Position numbers and translations under genes: made by a program. From Paenibacillus agaridevorans (GTDB lineage Bacteria > Bacillota > Bacilli > Paenibacillales > Paenibacillaceae), in assembly GCF_003112455.1 (NCBI RefSeq), contig NZ_BDQX01000458.1, positions 142,090 through 206,089 on the forward strand: a DNA stretch of 64,000 bases, given 5' to 3'. Positions 44,421-53,762 of this stretch are shown here, in pieces. Below the pieces are notes generated by a model. That model was not told the DNA's origin and searched no databases. It saw only the letters and a program-made list of their open reading frames with translations. Numbering within the stretch: position 1 is the stretch's first letter; each line of letters starts with the position of its first letter.

Positions 44421-44832
44421 CCTTTTCCATTTTGTCTCCGCCTTTAAGGGCGTCCACATGTTCCATGCCTTTGGTTACTTTGCCGAAAACCGTATGGCCG
44501 CCGTCCAGATGCGGCTGCGGCTGGTAGCAAATATAGAATTGGCTTCCGCCTGTGTTACGGCCTGCATGGGCCATCGCAAGCGTGCCGCGCTCGTGTTTGT
44601 TCGGGTTGATCTCGCAGTTGATTTGATAGCCAGGGCCGCCTGTGCCGTTGCCAGTCGGGCAACCGCCTTGCGCGACGAAACCGGGGATGACGCGATGGAA
44701 CGAAAGACCGTTATAGAAACCTTCGTTTGCCAATTTCTCGAAGTTGGCTACCGTATTGGGTGCATCCTGGTCGAACAGCTCCAATTGGACCTCTCCGCCG
44801 CTTGCCAATTTGATTTTTGCTTGTTTTGCCAT
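44401..44832 (-). CDS. ppiB: Peptidyl-prolyl cis-trans isomerase (cyclophilin)
   Basis: A 143-residue cytosolic cyclophilin that speeds proline isomerisation. The catalytic blocks [25 protein letters not shown] and [25 protein letters not shown] are intact. ATG 44832 (MAKQAKIKL) is preferred to one three codons earlier that sits too close to the ribosome site. It lies between lysA and the rib leader, as ppiB does in B. subtilis. No terminator follows it; the rib promoter begins inside its end. Confidence 0.96.
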   Translation of the reverse strand: MAKQAKIKLASGGEVQLELFDQDAPNTVANFEKLANEGFYNGLSFHRVIPGFVAQGGCPTGNGTGGPGYQINCEINPNKHERGTLAMAHAGRNTGGSQFYICYQPQPHLDGGHTVFGKVTKGMEHVDALKGGDKMEKVEVLND

Positions 44833-44885
44833 GATTGTCATCTACCTTTCTTATTCCGTATATGACTACGTTACCAATTCCGTCC

Positions 44886-46217
44886 TTATTTCGCAAGGGG
44901 GGATTTCTGCAGTCTTGCCGGAATAACGTCGTTGCATACGATATTATCAAGCGATTCGCGCTTTACAACGAGGTCCGCTTCGCCGTCTTTTACGAAGACG
45001 ACGGCCGGACGACGAATCCGGTTATAGTTGCTTGCCATGGCGTAATTGTAGGCGCCCGTGCAGAATACCGCGAGCAAATCGCCGCTTTCTGCCTTCGGAA
45101 GCTCTAGATCCCAGATCAGCATATCGCCGCTCTCGCAGCACTTGCCCGCGATGGATACGGTCTCCTCAGCCGCTTCGTTAGCACGGTTTGCAAGAACCGC
45201 CTCGTAGCGGGATTGATACAGTGCGGGACGCGGGTTGTCCGTCATGCCGCCGTCAACGGCAATGTATTTGCGCACGCCCGGAATGTTTTTGCTTGTCCCA
45301 ATTGTGTACAGCGTCGTGCCTGCATCGCCAACCATGCTGCGGCCAGGCTCTACCCAGATCTCCGGCAGCGGGAAGTCGGCTGCGGAGAAATTGGACTTGA
45401 TCGCACCGGTAATGGCTTCGACGTATTCGCTGATCGGCAGCGGCGTGTCGCCATCGACGTAACGGATGCCGAAACCTCCGCCCAGGTTAATCACCTTGAA
45501 CGTCAGCCCCAGCTCGGAGCGAATGGATACCGCGAACCCGGCAACCTTGTCCACTGCCATGCGGAAGCCTTCCACCTCGAAAATTTGGGAACCGATATGG
45601 GAATGTACGCCGAGCACTTCCAGGTTAGGAAGGGCGACCGCTTGCTCGATGGCTTGCTTTGCCGCGCCATTGCCAAGATCGAAGCCGAACTTGGAATCCT
45701 GTTGTCCCGTCGAAATATAGTCATGCGTATGCGCTTCTACGCCCGGCGTAATGCGAAGCAGAATATTTACCTTTTTGCCCTTCTCGCCTGCTATGGCGTT
45801 AAGCAGAGCAAGCTCGTGGAAGTTGTCCACAACGAAGCAGCCGATCTCGGCGTCGAGAGCCATCTCGATCTCGTCCGGCGTTTTGTTGTTGCCATGGAAG
45901 TGAATGCGATGAGCCGGGAAGCCGGCTTGCAGCGCCGTATACAGCTCGCCGTCGGACACGACGTCCAGCGACAAGCCTTCCTGCTCGGCGATGGAGCACA
46001 TGGCCATGACGCTAAACGCTTTGCTGGCGTAAGCGACCTGGAATTTAAGTCCCGATGCTTTAAATGCTTCTACGTATTCTTTTGCGCGCTGACGAACAAG
46101 CGTCTCGTCAACGATATATAACGGGGTGCCGAACTCCTTTGCCAGATCGGCAACGTCACGCCCTCCAATTTCAAGATGGCCATTTGCGTTAATTGTGCTG
46201 GTACCATGCAGATACAT
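44886..46217 (-). CDS. lysA: Diaminopimelate decarboxylase
   Basis: A 443-residue PLP enzyme making lysine from meso-diaminopimelate. The PLP lysine is K66 in YASKAFS. HSHIGSQI, the glycine-rich LGGGFGIRY and the C-terminal CESGD are all in place. GAGGGG before ATG 46217 fixes the start. As in B. subtilis it is next to the spoVA genes: spoVAF ends 134 bp upstream. The 130-bp gap probably holds its promoter. Confidence 0.97.
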   Translation of the reverse strand: MYLHGTSTINANGHLEIGGRDVADLAKEFGTPLYIVDETLVRQRAKEYVEAFKASGLKFQVAYASKAFSVMAMCSIAEQEGLSLDVVSDGELYTALQAGFPAHRIHFHGNNKTPDEIEMALDAEIGCFVVDNFHELALLNAIAGEKGKKVNILLRITPGVEAHTHDYISTGQQDSKFGFDLGNGAAKQAIEQAVALPNLEVLGVHSHIGSQIFEVEGFRMAVDKVAGFAVSIRSELGLTFKVINLGGGFGIRYVDGDTPLPISEYVEAITGAIKSNFSAADFPLPEIWVEPGRSMVGDAGTTLYTIGTSKNIPGVRKYIAVDGGMTDNPRPALYQSRYEAVLANRANEAAEETVSIAGKCCESGDMLIWDLELPKAESGDLLAVFCTGAYNYAMASNYNRIRRPAVVFVKDGEADLVVKRESLDNIVCNDVIPARLQKSPLAK

Positions 46218-46351
46218 ATTGTTTTCCCCTCGTCTTTCTCCGCCGCCTTGCTTGCCAGCGGATATGATTTGCATCTTATGGCATCAGTATAACGCAAAAC
46301 GTTGTTGTCCGAAATGGATAAATACGCATTTCATTTGTATTTTTTGGGCTT

Positions 46352-48043
46352 CTATTCCGTACTGGGCATTTTATTGATCTGCTTTGGCCTTAAAATATTG
46401 GGACGTTTGCGGTTATAGAGCAGCGGCTGACGGAAAATAATGCTGAGCATCGCCTTTGCGTCAAAGGGAATGATCGGCCACATGTACGGACGGTTCATAG
46501 ACCGTTCGATCGTCAGCAAAAGCACGATAATTGTCGTGCTGACGACAAGCCCCGGCACGCTGAAAGCGGCCACGGCCGCCAGCAGCACTAGCCGCACGAT
46601 CCGGTTCGCAAGTCCCAGCTCATAGCTTGGCGTGGCGAACATGCCTACTGCCGCAATCGCCATATATAGAATGACTTCATTCACGAATACGCCTGTCTTT
46701 ACTGCGATGTCCCCGATCAGGATGGCCGCTACGAGCGACATCGCGGTGGCCAGGGAAGAAGGGGTGTGGACGGATGCCATACGCATGAGATCTATTCCGA
46801 TTTCGGCCAACAAGAACTGGACGAACAGCGGTATTTTGCCCATCTCGCTTGGCCCCAGAAACTCCAGCATGGCAGGCTTGTATTCGGGATGCAGGACGAA
46901 CAGCAACCATAACGGCAGCATAAACAGCGATGCGAAAACGCCGGCGAACCTCACCCAGCGAAGGTAAGTACCTATAAACGGCGTCTGGCGATTTTCTTCG
47001 GCATGCTGCATCAGATCCGTATACGTCGTGGGAAGTGTCATGACGGATGGCGACGTGTCGACGAATACGGCTACGGCTCCCTCGAGAAGATGCGCGGCGA
47101 CGGTGTCCGGCCGTTCCGAGTAACGTACCAGCGGGAAGGGGCTCCAGCCCCGCTTGATGGTCGCCTCCTCCAACTGCTTGTCCGCCAGCGGCAAGCCGTC
47201 CACCTTGACCTTGGAAATCTTATCCTTGATCGACTCCAGCAGCTGATTGTCCACGATGTCATCGATATAGGCAATGCAGACATCCGTTTTCGTTCGCTCG
47301 CCGATTTGGATCAGCTCGTAACGAAGCTTGGGATCGCGAAGCCTCCGCCGGACAAGCGAGATGTTGACCATCAACGTCTCGATAAAGCCGTCGCGGCTGC
47401 CCCTTACGACCTTCTCCAGCGAAGGCTCCTCCGGACCGCGCGCGGGAAGATTCTTCGCATCGATCTTAAGCGCTGTAGTCTCGCCGTCGATAAACAAAGC
47501 GGAGCCCCCGGCAAGAACGCTGTTGACCAGCTTGTCCCAATCCTCTTCCCTGTCTACCTGTGCGGCAGGGACATAGAGATCCACGAAGGCATGCACCGCA
47601 TCGCTGCTTAGATCGTCGGGATGCAGGTAAGTGAGCCGCTTGAGCACTTCTGTCAGCAGATCATCCTTGGACAATCCATTTAGGCAAAATAATGCCGTCC
47701 GTCTCTCTCCGAAGGTCATTTCCCTTACGACGATATCAAAGCTTGTGCCGTAGCCGACATCCGTTTTAAGCTTCTCCAGCACATCGTCCAGATGTTCGGG
47801 GATGGGCTGGTTTGACGTTTCCTGCTCATTCCACTTGCGACCACCCGCACTGGTCACTTCGCCATTGTCGGAGATTTCATCATGGCTCTCCGGTCCTCCG
47901 CCTGCCTGCCGATCCTCTTCCCCCTCCTCCTGCTGTCGCGAACGACCTGCCGCAGCTTCTCCTTTGTCATCCGACAAAAACGCCATGACTTCTTCAGATC
48001 CTTTATCTTGACCGTCGAACTTTTCATTGTCCGTATTCGCCAC
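46352..48043 (-). CDS. spoVAF: Spore germination protein SpoVAF (GerA family)
   Basis: A 563-residue membrane protein related to the A subunits of germinant receptors. The soluble part includes DVCIAYIDDIVDNQLLE and SVMTLPTTYTDLMQHAEEN; about four or five spans follow from residue 375 on (FASLFMLPLWLLFVLHPEY, GIDLMRMAS). The start was set at GTG 48043 after GAGGTGAG. The first 75 residues or so (Glu/Gly/Arg-rich, with QQEEGEED) form an extension compared with B. subtilis SpoVAF (about 490 residues). It is separated from spoVAB by only 55 bp, with no spoVAC, spoVAD or spoVAE between. Confidence 0.91.
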   Translation of the reverse strand: MANTDNEKFDGQDKGSEEVMAFLSDDKGEAAAGRSRQQEEGEEDRQAGGGPESHDEISDNGEVTSAGGRKWNEQETSNQPIPEHLDDVLEKLKTDVGYGTSFDIVVREMTFGERRTALFCLNGLSKDDLLTEVLKRLTYLHPDDLSSDAVHAFVDLYVPAAQVDREEDWDKLVNSVLAGGSALFIDGETTALKIDAKNLPARGPEEPSLEKVVRGSRDGFIETLMVNISLVRRRLRDPKLRYELIQIGERTKTDVCIAYIDDIVDNQLLESIKDKISKVKVDGLPLADKQLEEATIKRGWSPFPLVRYSERPDTVAAHLLEGAVAVFVDTSPSVMTLPTTYTDLMQHAEENRQTPFIGTYLRWVRFAGVFASLFMLPLWLLFVLHPEYKPAMLEFLGPSEMGKIPLFVQFLLAEIGIDLMRMASVHTPSSLATAMSLVAAILIGDIAVKTGVFVNEVILYMAIAAVGMFATPSYELGLANRIVRLVLLAAVAAFSVPGLVVSTTIIVLLLTIERSMNRPYMWPIIPFDAKAMLSIIFRQPLLYNRKRPNILRPKQINKMPSTE

Positions 48044-48098
48044 TTTTCTCACCTCGTCCTTATCCCTCTGAAATATTACCGCTTCAGCTGCTCTCGAA

Positions 48099-48527
48099 TT
48101 ACCATTGGAACACCAGCCAGTCGAACAACGAGCCAACTGTTTTGCCGAGCACCATGGCCATCACAAGGCCGAACATGTAGGCGGATAAACCAAGCCGTTT
48201 AGCCAGAATAGGCAGTACATTTATGACCTCCGTCAGCGCGGCAGCAAGCATCCCTACAAACATCCCGTCAAGGAGTCCGGATCCCGCCAGAGCGAATGCG
48301 GACGGCAGACGCAACTTCCAATCCATAAAGTCGGCGAACGTCCAATACAGCGAGCCGCACACGATCGCCGTCTCGAACCAGATTGACAACCGGAACGCGC
48401 GGGACAGCTGCGCAAGCCGGGGCACAAGATCGAACACGATAAGCAGAGCCACAAGCCCGCTCCCTACCGCAAGCCCTCCCGCGACCCCCAGGACGGCGAT
48501 AAATAGATTTTCCACTGCCCTAATCAT
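48099..48527 (-). CDS. spoVAB: Stage V sporulation protein AB
   Basis: A 142-residue membrane protein, the size of B. subtilis SpoVAB (141). Four hydrophobic segments are seen, with AVGSGLVALLIVFDLVPRLAQL in the first half and LTEVINVLPILAKRLGL in the second. The start ATG 48527 lies 8 bp inside the end of spoVAA, with GGAGG upstream. In B. subtilis it belongs to the spoVA operon, which moves dipicolinate into the spore; its individual role is unclear. Confidence 0.9.
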   Translation of the reverse strand: MIRAVENLFIAVLGVAGGLAVGSGLVALLIVFDLVPRLAQLSRAFRLSIWFETAIVCGSLYWTFADFMDWKLRLPSAFALAGSGLLDGMFVGMLAAALTEVINVLPILAKRLGLSAYMFGLVMAMVLGKTVGSLFDWLVFQW

Positions 48528-49182
48528 TGCGAACACCGCCTCCGCCTTTGCGTATCTGGTCATAATCGGCCTGCTTGCGGATCTCGTCTGCAATGACATA
48601 AGCATTCATATTCTCCTGATACATGTACAGCTCTACTTCCAGCGGGTTTGGTTCCTCATTGAACCTCTTGCGGAAAATGTGGTTGAAAAACAGCACCATC
48701 CCGAGACCAATGCCTAGCGAATACGGGATTTGGAACCATAGCGGGTGCTCCACCCGTTCGCCCGTAATAAGCTCGACGATCCGGATATGTACCTCCCTCA
48801 TGCTGACATCCGTGTGAAAGTTCATGATCGCAAGACCGGCGCCAAAAAAAAGCAGCAGCCAGGACAGCACCAGCATGAGATATCTCGGCTTGACCGGTTT
48901 GTCCGCCACCATGATCAGCACCTGCGGGTCTCCATAGGCCTCCACAGTGACGTTCTCTATCTCGCCGCGTATTTTTTTGACGATCTGCAGGAGATCGATG
49001 ACAACCCGGTTCCCGTCGCTTTTGCGATGATCGTAGAGCGGGAGCGCGGCCAGCCTTTGCGCCAGCTCATCTTCGTCCGTGAGAAGCCGGGCAACCTGCC
49101 CCAGCGTGACCATATGATGCGGCTTGATGTATATTCTTTTTTTCAATCGCAGATAGATAACGGATTGGACCTTCTCGCCCAT
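48520..49182 (-). CDS. spoVAA: Stage V sporulation protein AA
   Basis: A 220-residue protein with a soluble N-terminal domain (VIYLRLKKRIYIKPHHMVTLGQVARL) and two membrane spans (about residues 102-120 and 152-168), then a charged C-terminal tail with EELEVELYMYQENMNAY-like character. It is the first gene of the spoVA operon here, preceded by a sigma-G type element at 49236-49266 and separated from sigF by a strong terminator. Confidence 0.9.
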   Translation of the reverse strand: MGEKVQSVIYLRLKKRIYIKPHHMVTLGQVARLLTDEDELAQRLAALPLYDHRKSDGNRVVIDLLQIVKKIRGEIENVTVEAYGDPQVLIMVADKPVKPRYLMLVLSWLLLFFGAGLAIMNFHTDVSMREVHIRIVELITGERVEHPLWFQIPYSLGIGLGMVLFFNHIFRKRFNEEPNPLEVELYMYQENMNAYVIADEIRKQADYDQIRKGGGGVRND

Positions 49183-49235
49183 CTCTGGATCATCCCTTCT
49201 GCATAAGCAAAATCTTGTTATGCTGTTTTCAACGT

Positions 49236-49266
49236 TAGTATGGGACGCGAAGGATTAGGATACTCA
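49236..49266 (-). promoter_or_regulatory. Candidate sigma-G promoter of spoVA
   Basis: Minus-strand TGAGTA (49261-49266), 18-nt spacer and CATACTA (49236-49242). The -10 fits the forespore consensus exactly; the -35 differs by one base from TGAATA. Confidence 0.65.
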
Positions 49267-49306
49267 ACCAATTTCAAACAATATTGCAGGCATGCGCCTT
49301 CAAATC

Positions 49307-49345
49307 AAAAAAGGAACCAAACCGCTATTGAGCGATTTGGTCCCT
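49307..49345 (-). terminator. Terminator overlapping the end of sigF
   Basis: Minus-strand AGGGACCAAATCGC, loop TCAATA, GCGGTTTGGTTCCT and then TTTTTTG. The TAG stop codon of sigF lies across the loop and stem base, so the last codons form the 5' arm. Confidence 0.92.
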
Positions 49346-50080
49346 GATGGACTGCAATATTTTTTTCTCCAGCCGCGATACTTGCACTTGCGAGATGCCG
49401 AGCCTGCTTGCAACCTCGGATTGCGTCTTGTCCCTATAATACCGGAGGAACACGATTAGCCGTTCGCGCTCGCTAAGTCCTTCGATCGCTTCCTCGAGGG
49501 CAAGCTTATCGAACCAGCGCTCTTGCGAGTCGTCGGCGATTTGATCCATCAGCGTGATGGGATCGCCGTCGTTTTCGAACACCGTCTCGTGAATAGAGGT
49601 CGGAGGTTTGTTCGCCTCCTGCGCGAATACGACATCCTCCGGCGTAATGCCGAGCGCTTCCGCCACTTCGCCGATCGTCGGAAGCCTGCCCATCGTCTTC
49701 GACAGCTCATCCTTCATCTTGCGGACCTTGTTGGCCGTCTCCTTGAGCGAGCGGCTTACCTTCAGCGTTCCATCGTCCCGCAGGAATCGCTGGATCTCGC
49801 CGATAATCATCGGCACCGCATAGGTGGAGAACTTGACGTCGTACGACAGATCGAACTTGTCCACCGACTTCAGAAGTCCGATGCAACCGATCTGGAACAG
49901 ATCCTCCGGCTCGTAGCCGCGGTTCATGAAGCGTTGCACGACGGACCACACGAGGCGTATATTGCAGTTTACCAACGTGTCGCGTGCGACGGAGTCGCCG
50001 GATTGGCTTAGCGCGATCAGTCGTTTGACTTCGGCATCGTCAAGATAGGGCTGGGCTGATTGCTTCATATCTGCTTTCAT
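49325..50080 (-). CDS. sigF: Forespore sigma factor sigma-F
   Basis: A 251-residue sigma-70 family factor, the first compartment-specific regulator of sporulation. Region 2 has EDLFQIGCIGLLKSVDKFD and FSTYAVPMIIGEIQRFLRDD; region 4 has SERERLIVFLRYYRDKTQSEVASRLGISQVQVSRLEKKIL. GGGAGG 9 nt before ATG 50080. It is third in the spoIIAA-spoIIAB-sigF operon, 21 bp after spoIIAB. Its anti-sigma factor and anti-anti-sigma factor are encoded upstream. Confidence 0.98.
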   Translation of the reverse strand: MKADMKQSAQPYLDDAEVKRLIALSQSGDSVARDTLVNCNIRLVWSVVQRFMNRGYEPEDLFQIGCIGLLKSVDKFDLSYDVKFSTYAVPMIIGEIQRFLRDDGTLKVSRSLKETANKVRKMKDELSKTMGRLPTIGEVAEALGITPEDVVFAQEANKPPTSIHETVFENDGDPITLMDQIADDSQERWFDKLALEEAIEGLSERERLIVFLRYYRDKTQSEVASRLGISQVQVSRLEKKILQSIRDQIAQ

Positions 50081-50101
50081 GAGGCTGGGCCTCCCTATGC
50101 G

Positions 50102-50548
50102 CTAGTTATAGAGCGCTTTTTTTGATTCGATCCGCTTGACCATCGCCACCCGGGTTCCCCCGTCGACTCGGCTCGCTACTTCGAAATGGTCCATAAAATT
50201 TTCCATGATTGTAAAACCCATTCCGGAACGCTCGAGCTCCGGCTTCGATGTGTACAATGGTTGACGTGCCAGCTCTACGTCCTCAATGCCGTTTCCTTCG
50301 TCCGAGACGATAATGGAGACGGTATCCCGCTCGATGCTGGCTTCAATCGTGACTTCGCGCGATGAATCGTTGTCGTAGCCGTGAATGATCGCATTCGTGA
50401 CGGCCTCGGACACGGCGGTCTTAAGATCGTTCAGCTCTTCAAGCGTCGGGTCCAGCTGGGAGACGAAGGCCGACACTGCGACGCGGGCGAACGCCTCATT
50501 CTCCGAGCGTGCGCTGAACGTCAGCTTCATTTGGTTGCTCCCTGTCAT
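50102..50548 (-). CDS. spoIIAB: Anti-sigma-F factor / kinase SpoIIAB
   Basis: A 148-residue GHKL-type kinase that holds sigma-F inactive and phosphorylates SpoIIAA. The ATP-binding boxes are [12 protein letters not shown] (N box), SDEGNGIED (G1) and [14 protein letters not shown] (G2). The ATG at 50548 overlaps the stop of spoIIAA (ATGA), a coupling that keeps switch partners in balance. Sequence matches the B. subtilis protein throughout its length. Confidence 0.97.
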   Translation of the reverse strand: MTGSNQMKLTFSARSENEAFARVAVSAFVSQLDPTLEELNDLKTAVSEAVTNAIIHGYDNDSSREVTIEASIERDTVSIIVSDEGNGIEDVELARQPLYTSKPELERSGMGFTIMENFMDHFEVASRVDGGTRVAMVKRIESKKALYN

Positions 50549-50898
50549 GACACCACCTCCAAAGACGATATCGCGTTCCTCTCGTTGTCGTGAACCGATA
50601 TGATTTTGAACAACCCGGACAGCTCGAACAACCGCTTTACGCCGGGATTGATGTCGCAGACGACCATCTTGCCGCCCTTGCTCTTTACTTGCTTGTAGCG
50701 TCCCAAGATGACGCCGAGTCCCGAGCTGTCCATAAATTGCAGCTCTTTGAGGCTAAGAATGACATGATTCACTTGGTCCTTCAGGAGAGCTTCCTCCATC
50801 TTGTACCGCACGACGTTAGCCGTATGATGGTCCAGCTCACCGTATAGCCTTACAATCAACACGTTGCGGTAATGCTCCAACTCGATTTGCAGACTCAT
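50545..50898 (-). CDS. spoIIAA: Anti-anti-sigma factor SpoIIAA
   Basis: A 117-residue STAS-domain protein that, when unphosphorylated, pulls SpoIIAB off sigma-F. The phosphorylated serine is S58 in [15 protein letters not shown], the same position as in B. subtilis. It opens the operon and is preceded by a near-consensus sigma-H promoter (50963-50990). The 164-bp gap to dacF holds no terminator that I can see, so read-through from dacF is possible, as in B. subtilis. Confidence 0.97.
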   Translation of the reverse strand: MSLQIELEHYRNVLIVRLYGELDHHTANVVRYKMEEALLKDQVNHVILSLKELQFMDSSGLGVILGRYKQVKSKGGKMVVCDINPGVKRLFELSGLFKIISVHDNERNAISSLEVVS

Positions 50899-50962
50899 GT
50901 ACGCTCCTCATCTCCCTCACAGTCAATCTTGCATAGATGCAATCGCCGAGATAGAACAAGGG

Positions 50963-50990
50963 ATTCAACAGCAGCGCTTCGTATTCCTGC
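50963..50990 (-). promoter_or_regulatory. Sigma-H promoter of the spoIIA operon
   Basis: Minus-strand GCAGGAATA (50982-50990), 12-nt spacer and GTTGAAT (50963-50969), an exact fit to the RnAGGAwww / RnnGAAT consensus. It lies about 65 bp upstream of spoIIAA, where B. subtilis has its Spo0A-activated sigma-H promoter. Confidence 0.85.
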
Positions 50991-51062
50991 ATGCCGACAA
51001 AACTAGAAGATTACCGCTACAAGCTGACAAATAGCGCGGAGTGCGGCTTCCACAATAAGATA

Positions 51063-52232
51063 TTAATTGCTGAACAGACTGGAAGCGGAACGTTTCAGCA
51101 TCTTCCACCAATTAGCCTTGCCCACATCCTCCGGCGAAGTGATGGCAAACTCCTTCAGCACTTGATCTCCATCGTAGACGACCAGCTTGCCTACAGAATC
51201 TCCAGCCGCAACAGGCGCCTTGACGACATCGTTAAGCTTAAGCTCGTAACGTATGTTGGCCGTCGGAGTGCCCTTTTTCAATAACACGCTATAGGGCCGA
51301 TCCGCCATTAGGGGCAGCTCGGACTGCATGCCCTTGGCTACCCGAAGTTTGCCGATGCCGTCGCCCGCTTCGATGACGGGATAGTTCATATATTGCGCAA
51401 AGGAATAATCGAACATTTGGGAAACTTCAACGTTGCGATGCTTCGTCGTGGGTTCGCCCATTACGACTGCAATAATCCGCATGTCGTCGCGCTTCGCGGT
51501 AGCGGAAAGACAATATTTCGCTTCGCTTGTATAACCCGTCTTAAGTCCGTCGGCGCCGCTATAGAATCGCACGAGCTTATTCGTGTTGACGAGCCAGAAG
51601 GGCTTCTCGGAATCCTTTCTCAAATAGTCCTGGTAAAGACCCGTGTACTTTGTCACTTCCTGATGTTTAAGCAGCTCGCGCGACATAATGGCGATATCGT
51701 GAGCGGACGAATAATGACCCTGTACAGGCAGCCCGTTCGGATTGACAAAATGGGTATCCTTCATGCCGAGCTCCTGAGCCTTCGCGTTCATCATCGCCAC
51801 AAAGTTCATCTCGGTCCCTGCTAGCTTCTCGGCCATAGCGACAGACGCATCGTTGCCGGACGCAAGCGCGATTCCCTTAATCATGTCTTCGGCCGACATT
51901 TCCTCCCCTTGTTCCAGGAAAATCTGCGAGCCGCCCATCGAAGCCGCGTATTCGCTTGTTCTTACTTTGTCGGTCAGCTTAAGCTGACCGTTGTCGAGCG
52001 CCTCCATAACGAGGAGCAGCGTCATGATCTTCGTAATACTGGCCGGGGGAAGCTGGTCATGGCTGTTTTTCTCAAAGATGACCGTGCCGCTGTCGGCATC
52101 CATCAAAATCGCGGAGCGGGCGGATGGCGCCAGATCGATATGCGGAGCCCCTTCCTCCGCGGCGGCAAAGGTCGGTAGCGCAAATGCCATAGCTACAGTT
52201 AGTGCAAGAATGGTGACGAATCTAATTTTCAA
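51063..52232 (-). CDS. dacF: D-Ala-D-Ala carboxypeptidase DacF
   Basis: A 389-residue exported penicillin-binding protein. The signal peptide covers about residues 1-25 (ending FAAAEE). Active-site motifs: SITK (65-68), SGN near 127 and KTG near 231. The C-terminal domain is of the PBP5 type with a final amphipathic helix (WWKMLKRSASSLFSN). Translation starts at TTG 52232 after AGGAGGG. In B. subtilis dacF is a forespore gene under sigma-F, upstream of spoIIA, the same place as here. Confidence 0.94.
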   Translation of the reverse strand: MKIRFVTILALTVAMAFALPTFAAAEEGAPHIDLAPSARSAILMDADSGTVIFEKNSHDQLPPASITKIMTLLLVMEALDNGQLKLTDKVRTSEYAASMGGSQIFLEQGEEMSAEDMIKGIALASGNDASVAMAEKLAGTEMNFVAMMNAKAQELGMKDTHFVNPNGLPVQGHYSSAHDIAIMSRELLKHQEVTKYTGLYQDYLRKDSEKPFWLVNTNKLVRFYSGADGLKTGYTSEAKYCLSATAKRDDMRIIAVVMGEPTTKHRNVEVSQMFDYSFAQYMNYPVIEAGDGIGKLRVAKGMQSELPLMADRPYSVLLKKGTPTANIRYELKLNDVVKAPVAAGDSVGKLVVYDGDQVLKEFAITSPEDVGKANWWKMLKRSASSLFSN

Positions 52233-52329
52233 CGTCAGGTCCCTCCTGGATGATTGTCGGTACTATTTTCCTTTTCAGTGTTAACCTTCTTGCAGGAAAT
52301 TATTCCTATATGGGCACGATGACGGAATT

Positions 52330-52369
52330 CAAAAAAACCGCCAATCGGCAAATGCCGATCGACGGTTCC
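52330..52369 (-). terminator. Terminator of pdp
   Basis: Minus-strand AACCGTCGATCGGCA and TGCCGATTGGCGGTT arms around a 2-nt gap, then seven T residues, just after the pdp stop. Confidence 0.9.
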
Positions 52370-52380
52370 ATGTCCTCGAA

Positions 52381-53721
52381 TTAGTTGCCTTCCGCAAGCC
52401 TCATAACGCCTTCTTTGGTCACGACGGCTAACAGGAGCGGTTTTACACTCGGCTGCTCCGATTGGATGCTGTACGCGGCTTTCACCCTGTCTACCACGCT
52501 TGCCGTTCCGCCATTCTCCTCACGGATATGAAGAGTAGCAATCGGCTCGCCTTCCGTCACTTCATCGCCGACCTTCTTGACGATAACGAGACCCACCGCA
52601 TAATCGATGGCCGCGTCTTTTGTCGCCCTGCCCGCGCCAAGCATCATCGCTGCAAGTCCAAGCTGCTCCGCATCGATGGCTGCCACATAACCGCCGATCG
52701 GCGCAAGCACCTGGATACGCGCAGGCGCTGCAGGCAGCCTCTCCGGATGATCGACAACGGAGCCGTCTCCGCCTTGCGCTTCGATAAAAGCTTTGAATTT
52801 CGCCAGCGCTTCTCCGTTATTAAGGCGCTCCCGAAGAAGTCTCTTTCCTTCTTCGATAGAGGAAGCCGCGCCGCCAAGCACCACCATATGAGAGCCTAAC
52901 GCAAGACAAAGCTCCGTCAAGTCCTCCGGTCCCTGACCGCGCAGCGTCTCGAGCGCTTCCGCCACCTCAAGCGCATTGCCGATCGCGAAGCCCAGCGGCT
53001 GATCCATATCGCTGATGACTGCTGCCGTATCGCGTCCAACCTGCGTCCCAATCGCAACCATAGCTGCAGCCAGCTTCTCCGCATCCGCCCGCGTCTTCAT
53101 AAACGCGCCGCTGCCCGTCTTTACGTCCAGCACGATCGCATCCGCGCCAGCCGCAATTTTTTTGCTCATGACGGAGCTTGCGATAAGCGGTATCGACTCT
53201 ACCGTTGCCGTTACATCCCTAAGGGCATACAGCTTTTTGTCCGCGGGCGCCAAGTCGCCGCTCTGACCGATAACGGCCAGCCCAAGATCGTTCACTTGAG
53301 CGATAAACGTCTCCCGATCCAGCTCCGTACGGAAGCCTGGAATGGATTCAAGCTTGTCTATCGTGCCGCCGGTGTGGCCAAGGCCTCTTCCCGACATCTT
53401 GGCAACGGGGACGCCCGCAGAAGCGACGAGGGGACCGATAATTAGCGTTGTCTTATCGCCGACGCCGCCTGTGCTGTGTTTGTCCACCTTGACGCCGCGA
53501 ATTGGCGACAGGTTCACCATGTCGCCGGATTCAGCCATAGCCATCGTCAATGTCGCGGTCTCATCTTCGGTCATGCCTTGATAGAATACGGCCATAGCCC
53601 ATGCAGACATCTGATAATCGGGAATATCGCCGCTGCTATATCCTTTGATCAGGAAGGCAATCTCTGCGGAGCTCAGCTCCCCGCCATTCCTCTTTTTGTG
53701 TATACAATCCACTGCCCGCAT
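52381..53721 (-). CDS. pdp: Pyrimidine-nucleoside phosphorylase
   Basis: A 446-residue enzyme splitting thymidine, uridine and deoxyuridine to base and (deoxy)ribose-1-phosphate. The phosphate-binding signature [13 protein letters not shown] is near residue 81, with [21 protein letters not shown] near 109 and [14 protein letters not shown] near 197. It lies with punA and deoB, so the products feed phosphopentomutase. The gene follows a small Spo0E-like gene by 41 bp. Confidence 0.96.
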   Translation of the reverse strand: MRAVDCIHKKRNGGELSSAEIAFLIKGYSSGDIPDYQMSAWAMAVFYQGMTEDETATLTMAMAESGDMVNLSPIRGVKVDKHSTGGVGDKTTLIIGPLVASAGVPVAKMSGRGLGHTGGTIDKLESIPGFRTELDRETFIAQVNDLGLAVIGQSGDLAPADKKLYALRDVTATVESIPLIASSVMSKKIAAGADAIVLDVKTGSGAFMKTRADAEKLAAAMVAIGTQVGRDTAAVISDMDQPLGFAIGNALEVAEALETLRGQGPEDLTELCLALGSHMVVLGGAASSIEEGKRLLRERLNNGEALAKFKAFIEAQGGDGSVVDHPERLPAAPARIQVLAPIGGYVAAIDAEQLGLAAMMLGAGRATKDAAIDYAVGLVIVKKVGDEVTEGEPIATLHIREENGGTASVVDRVKAAYSIQSEQPSVKPLLLAVVTKEGVMRLAEGN

Positions 53722-53762
53722 AACGGCCTCCTCCAGTATCCATGCCAGTATGTTGCCTTGCG

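Noticed and set aside
45213-46121. 302-residue plus-strand ORF across lysA
   Set aside because: Antisense shadow of lysA with no similarity to any family and no start signal.
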